Assembly (NCBI GenBank): GCA_900557435.1
Contig: USSH01000167.1
Location: 1 to 5,984 of the forward strand
DNA length: 5,984 nucleotides
Source: an uncultured Coprococcus sp.
Lineage (GTDB): Bacteria > Bacillota > Clostridia > Lachnospirales > Lachnospiraceae
Reading direction: 5' to 3'
The notes under the pieces were generated by a model. It was not told where the DNA came from and ran no database searches. It worked only from the letters and a program-made list of their open reading frames with translations. Both the position numbers and the translations under genes were made by a program. Shown piece by piece: positions 5,838-5,984 of this stretch (positions are counted from its first letter, which is position 1; each line of letters opens with the position of its first letter).

Positions 5838-5870
5838 TCAGATTCACTTCAGATCCGCCTCAGATCTGTC
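5838..5870. repeat. Three TCAGAT direct repeats at 11-nt period upstream of the thrH promoter
   Basis: TCAGAT occurs exactly at 5838-5843, 5849-5854 and 5860-5865, so the repeat period is 11 nt, about one helical turn. The nearest copy begins 10 nt upstream of the predicted -35, and the array spans roughly -46 to -78 relative to the predicted start. Arrays like this are typical of regulators that bind one DNA face as head-to-tail dimers or oligomers, for example OmpR/PhoB-family response regulators. Which protein binds, if any, is inference. Confidence 0.6.
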
Positions 5871-5876
5871 CCAATT

Positions 5877-5984
5877 TTATTCCGTGCATTTTTCAGAATC
5901 TTGTGTATCCAGGGCAGATTCGTAATCTTTTACTATCTGCTCCAGTTGTTTCTCTCTCGTCACCCGCATATGGTTCCCCCTCAG
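5877..5984 (-). CDS. End of an unidentified gene, or a 30-residue small ORF, at the right edge
   Basis: A minus-strand frame ends with TAA at 5877-5879 and is open to the right edge. Read from an ATG at 5969 it encodes 30 residues, starting MRVTREKQLEQIVKDY and ending DTQDSEKCTE. That ATG has a G-rich ribosome binding site (AGGGGG, about 6 nt upstream), so it could be a complete small gene. Equally, the frame continues upstream with no stop and could be the C-terminus of a longer gene outside the window. The peptide is hydrophilic and predicted helical, with no recognisable motif. I cannot choose between the two readings. Confidence 0.4.
   Translation of the reverse strand: MRGNHMRVTREKQLEQIVKDYESALDTQDSEKCTE

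Noticed and set aside
5833..5876. Rho-independent terminator for the gene at the right edge
   Set aside because: The AGATCT palindrome and nearby repeats form no stable stem followed by a T-run on the minus strand; direct-repeat structure explains the pattern better.

Overview
The window looks like chromosomal DNA from a low-to-moderate GC Gram-positive anaerobe. It most resembles the Clostridia, probably Lachnospiraceae (Coprococcus/Roseburia-like). This is inferred from the protein sequences (the FolC and HD domains, the NodB-type deacetylase, ThrH), the GGAGG-type ribosome binding sites and the frequent ATA codons. No rRNA, phage or transposon marker fixes the genus.

Left part (1-3324, all minus strand): a compact operon read right to left. 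It starts with a membrane-anchored polysaccharide deacetylase (NodB family) behind a plausible promoter. After 14 nt comes a 603-residue fusion of folylpolyglutamate/dihydrofolate synthase (FolC) with a C-terminal HD-family phosphohydrolase domain. After a further 87 nt comes dihydropteroate synthase (folP), which runs off the left edge. FolP makes dihydropteroate and FolC adds glutamate to it. The fused HD domain is probably another folate-pathway hydrolase, but its substrate is unknown. No folE lies between the folC and HD parts, where I would expect it from memory of related clusters.

Middle (3325-4160): a 121-137 bp divergent promoter region, then a plus-strand gene for a Ser/Thr-rich secreted lipoprotein with internal tandem repeats. 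It ends at a hairpin placed to act as a bidirectional terminator against the convergent operon on its right.

Right part (4185-5721, minus strand): a second operon, transcribed right to left. thrH (HAD phosphatase / phosphoserine:homoserine phosphotransferase) comes first, then two small genes I cannot assign: a 168-residue soluble protein and a 121-residue protein with two membrane spans. thrH has an extended -10 promoter. Just upstream are three TCAGAT hexamers spaced exactly 11 nt apart, a geometry typical of direct-repeat activator sites. The right edge holds the end of, or a complete, small minus-strand reading frame.

The items most worth a second look are the FolC-HD fusion, the cell-wall enzyme at the head of the folate operon, the phased TCAGAT repeats, and the two unassigned genes behind thrH. 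I see no CRISPR array, mobile element, RNA gene or clear defence system.
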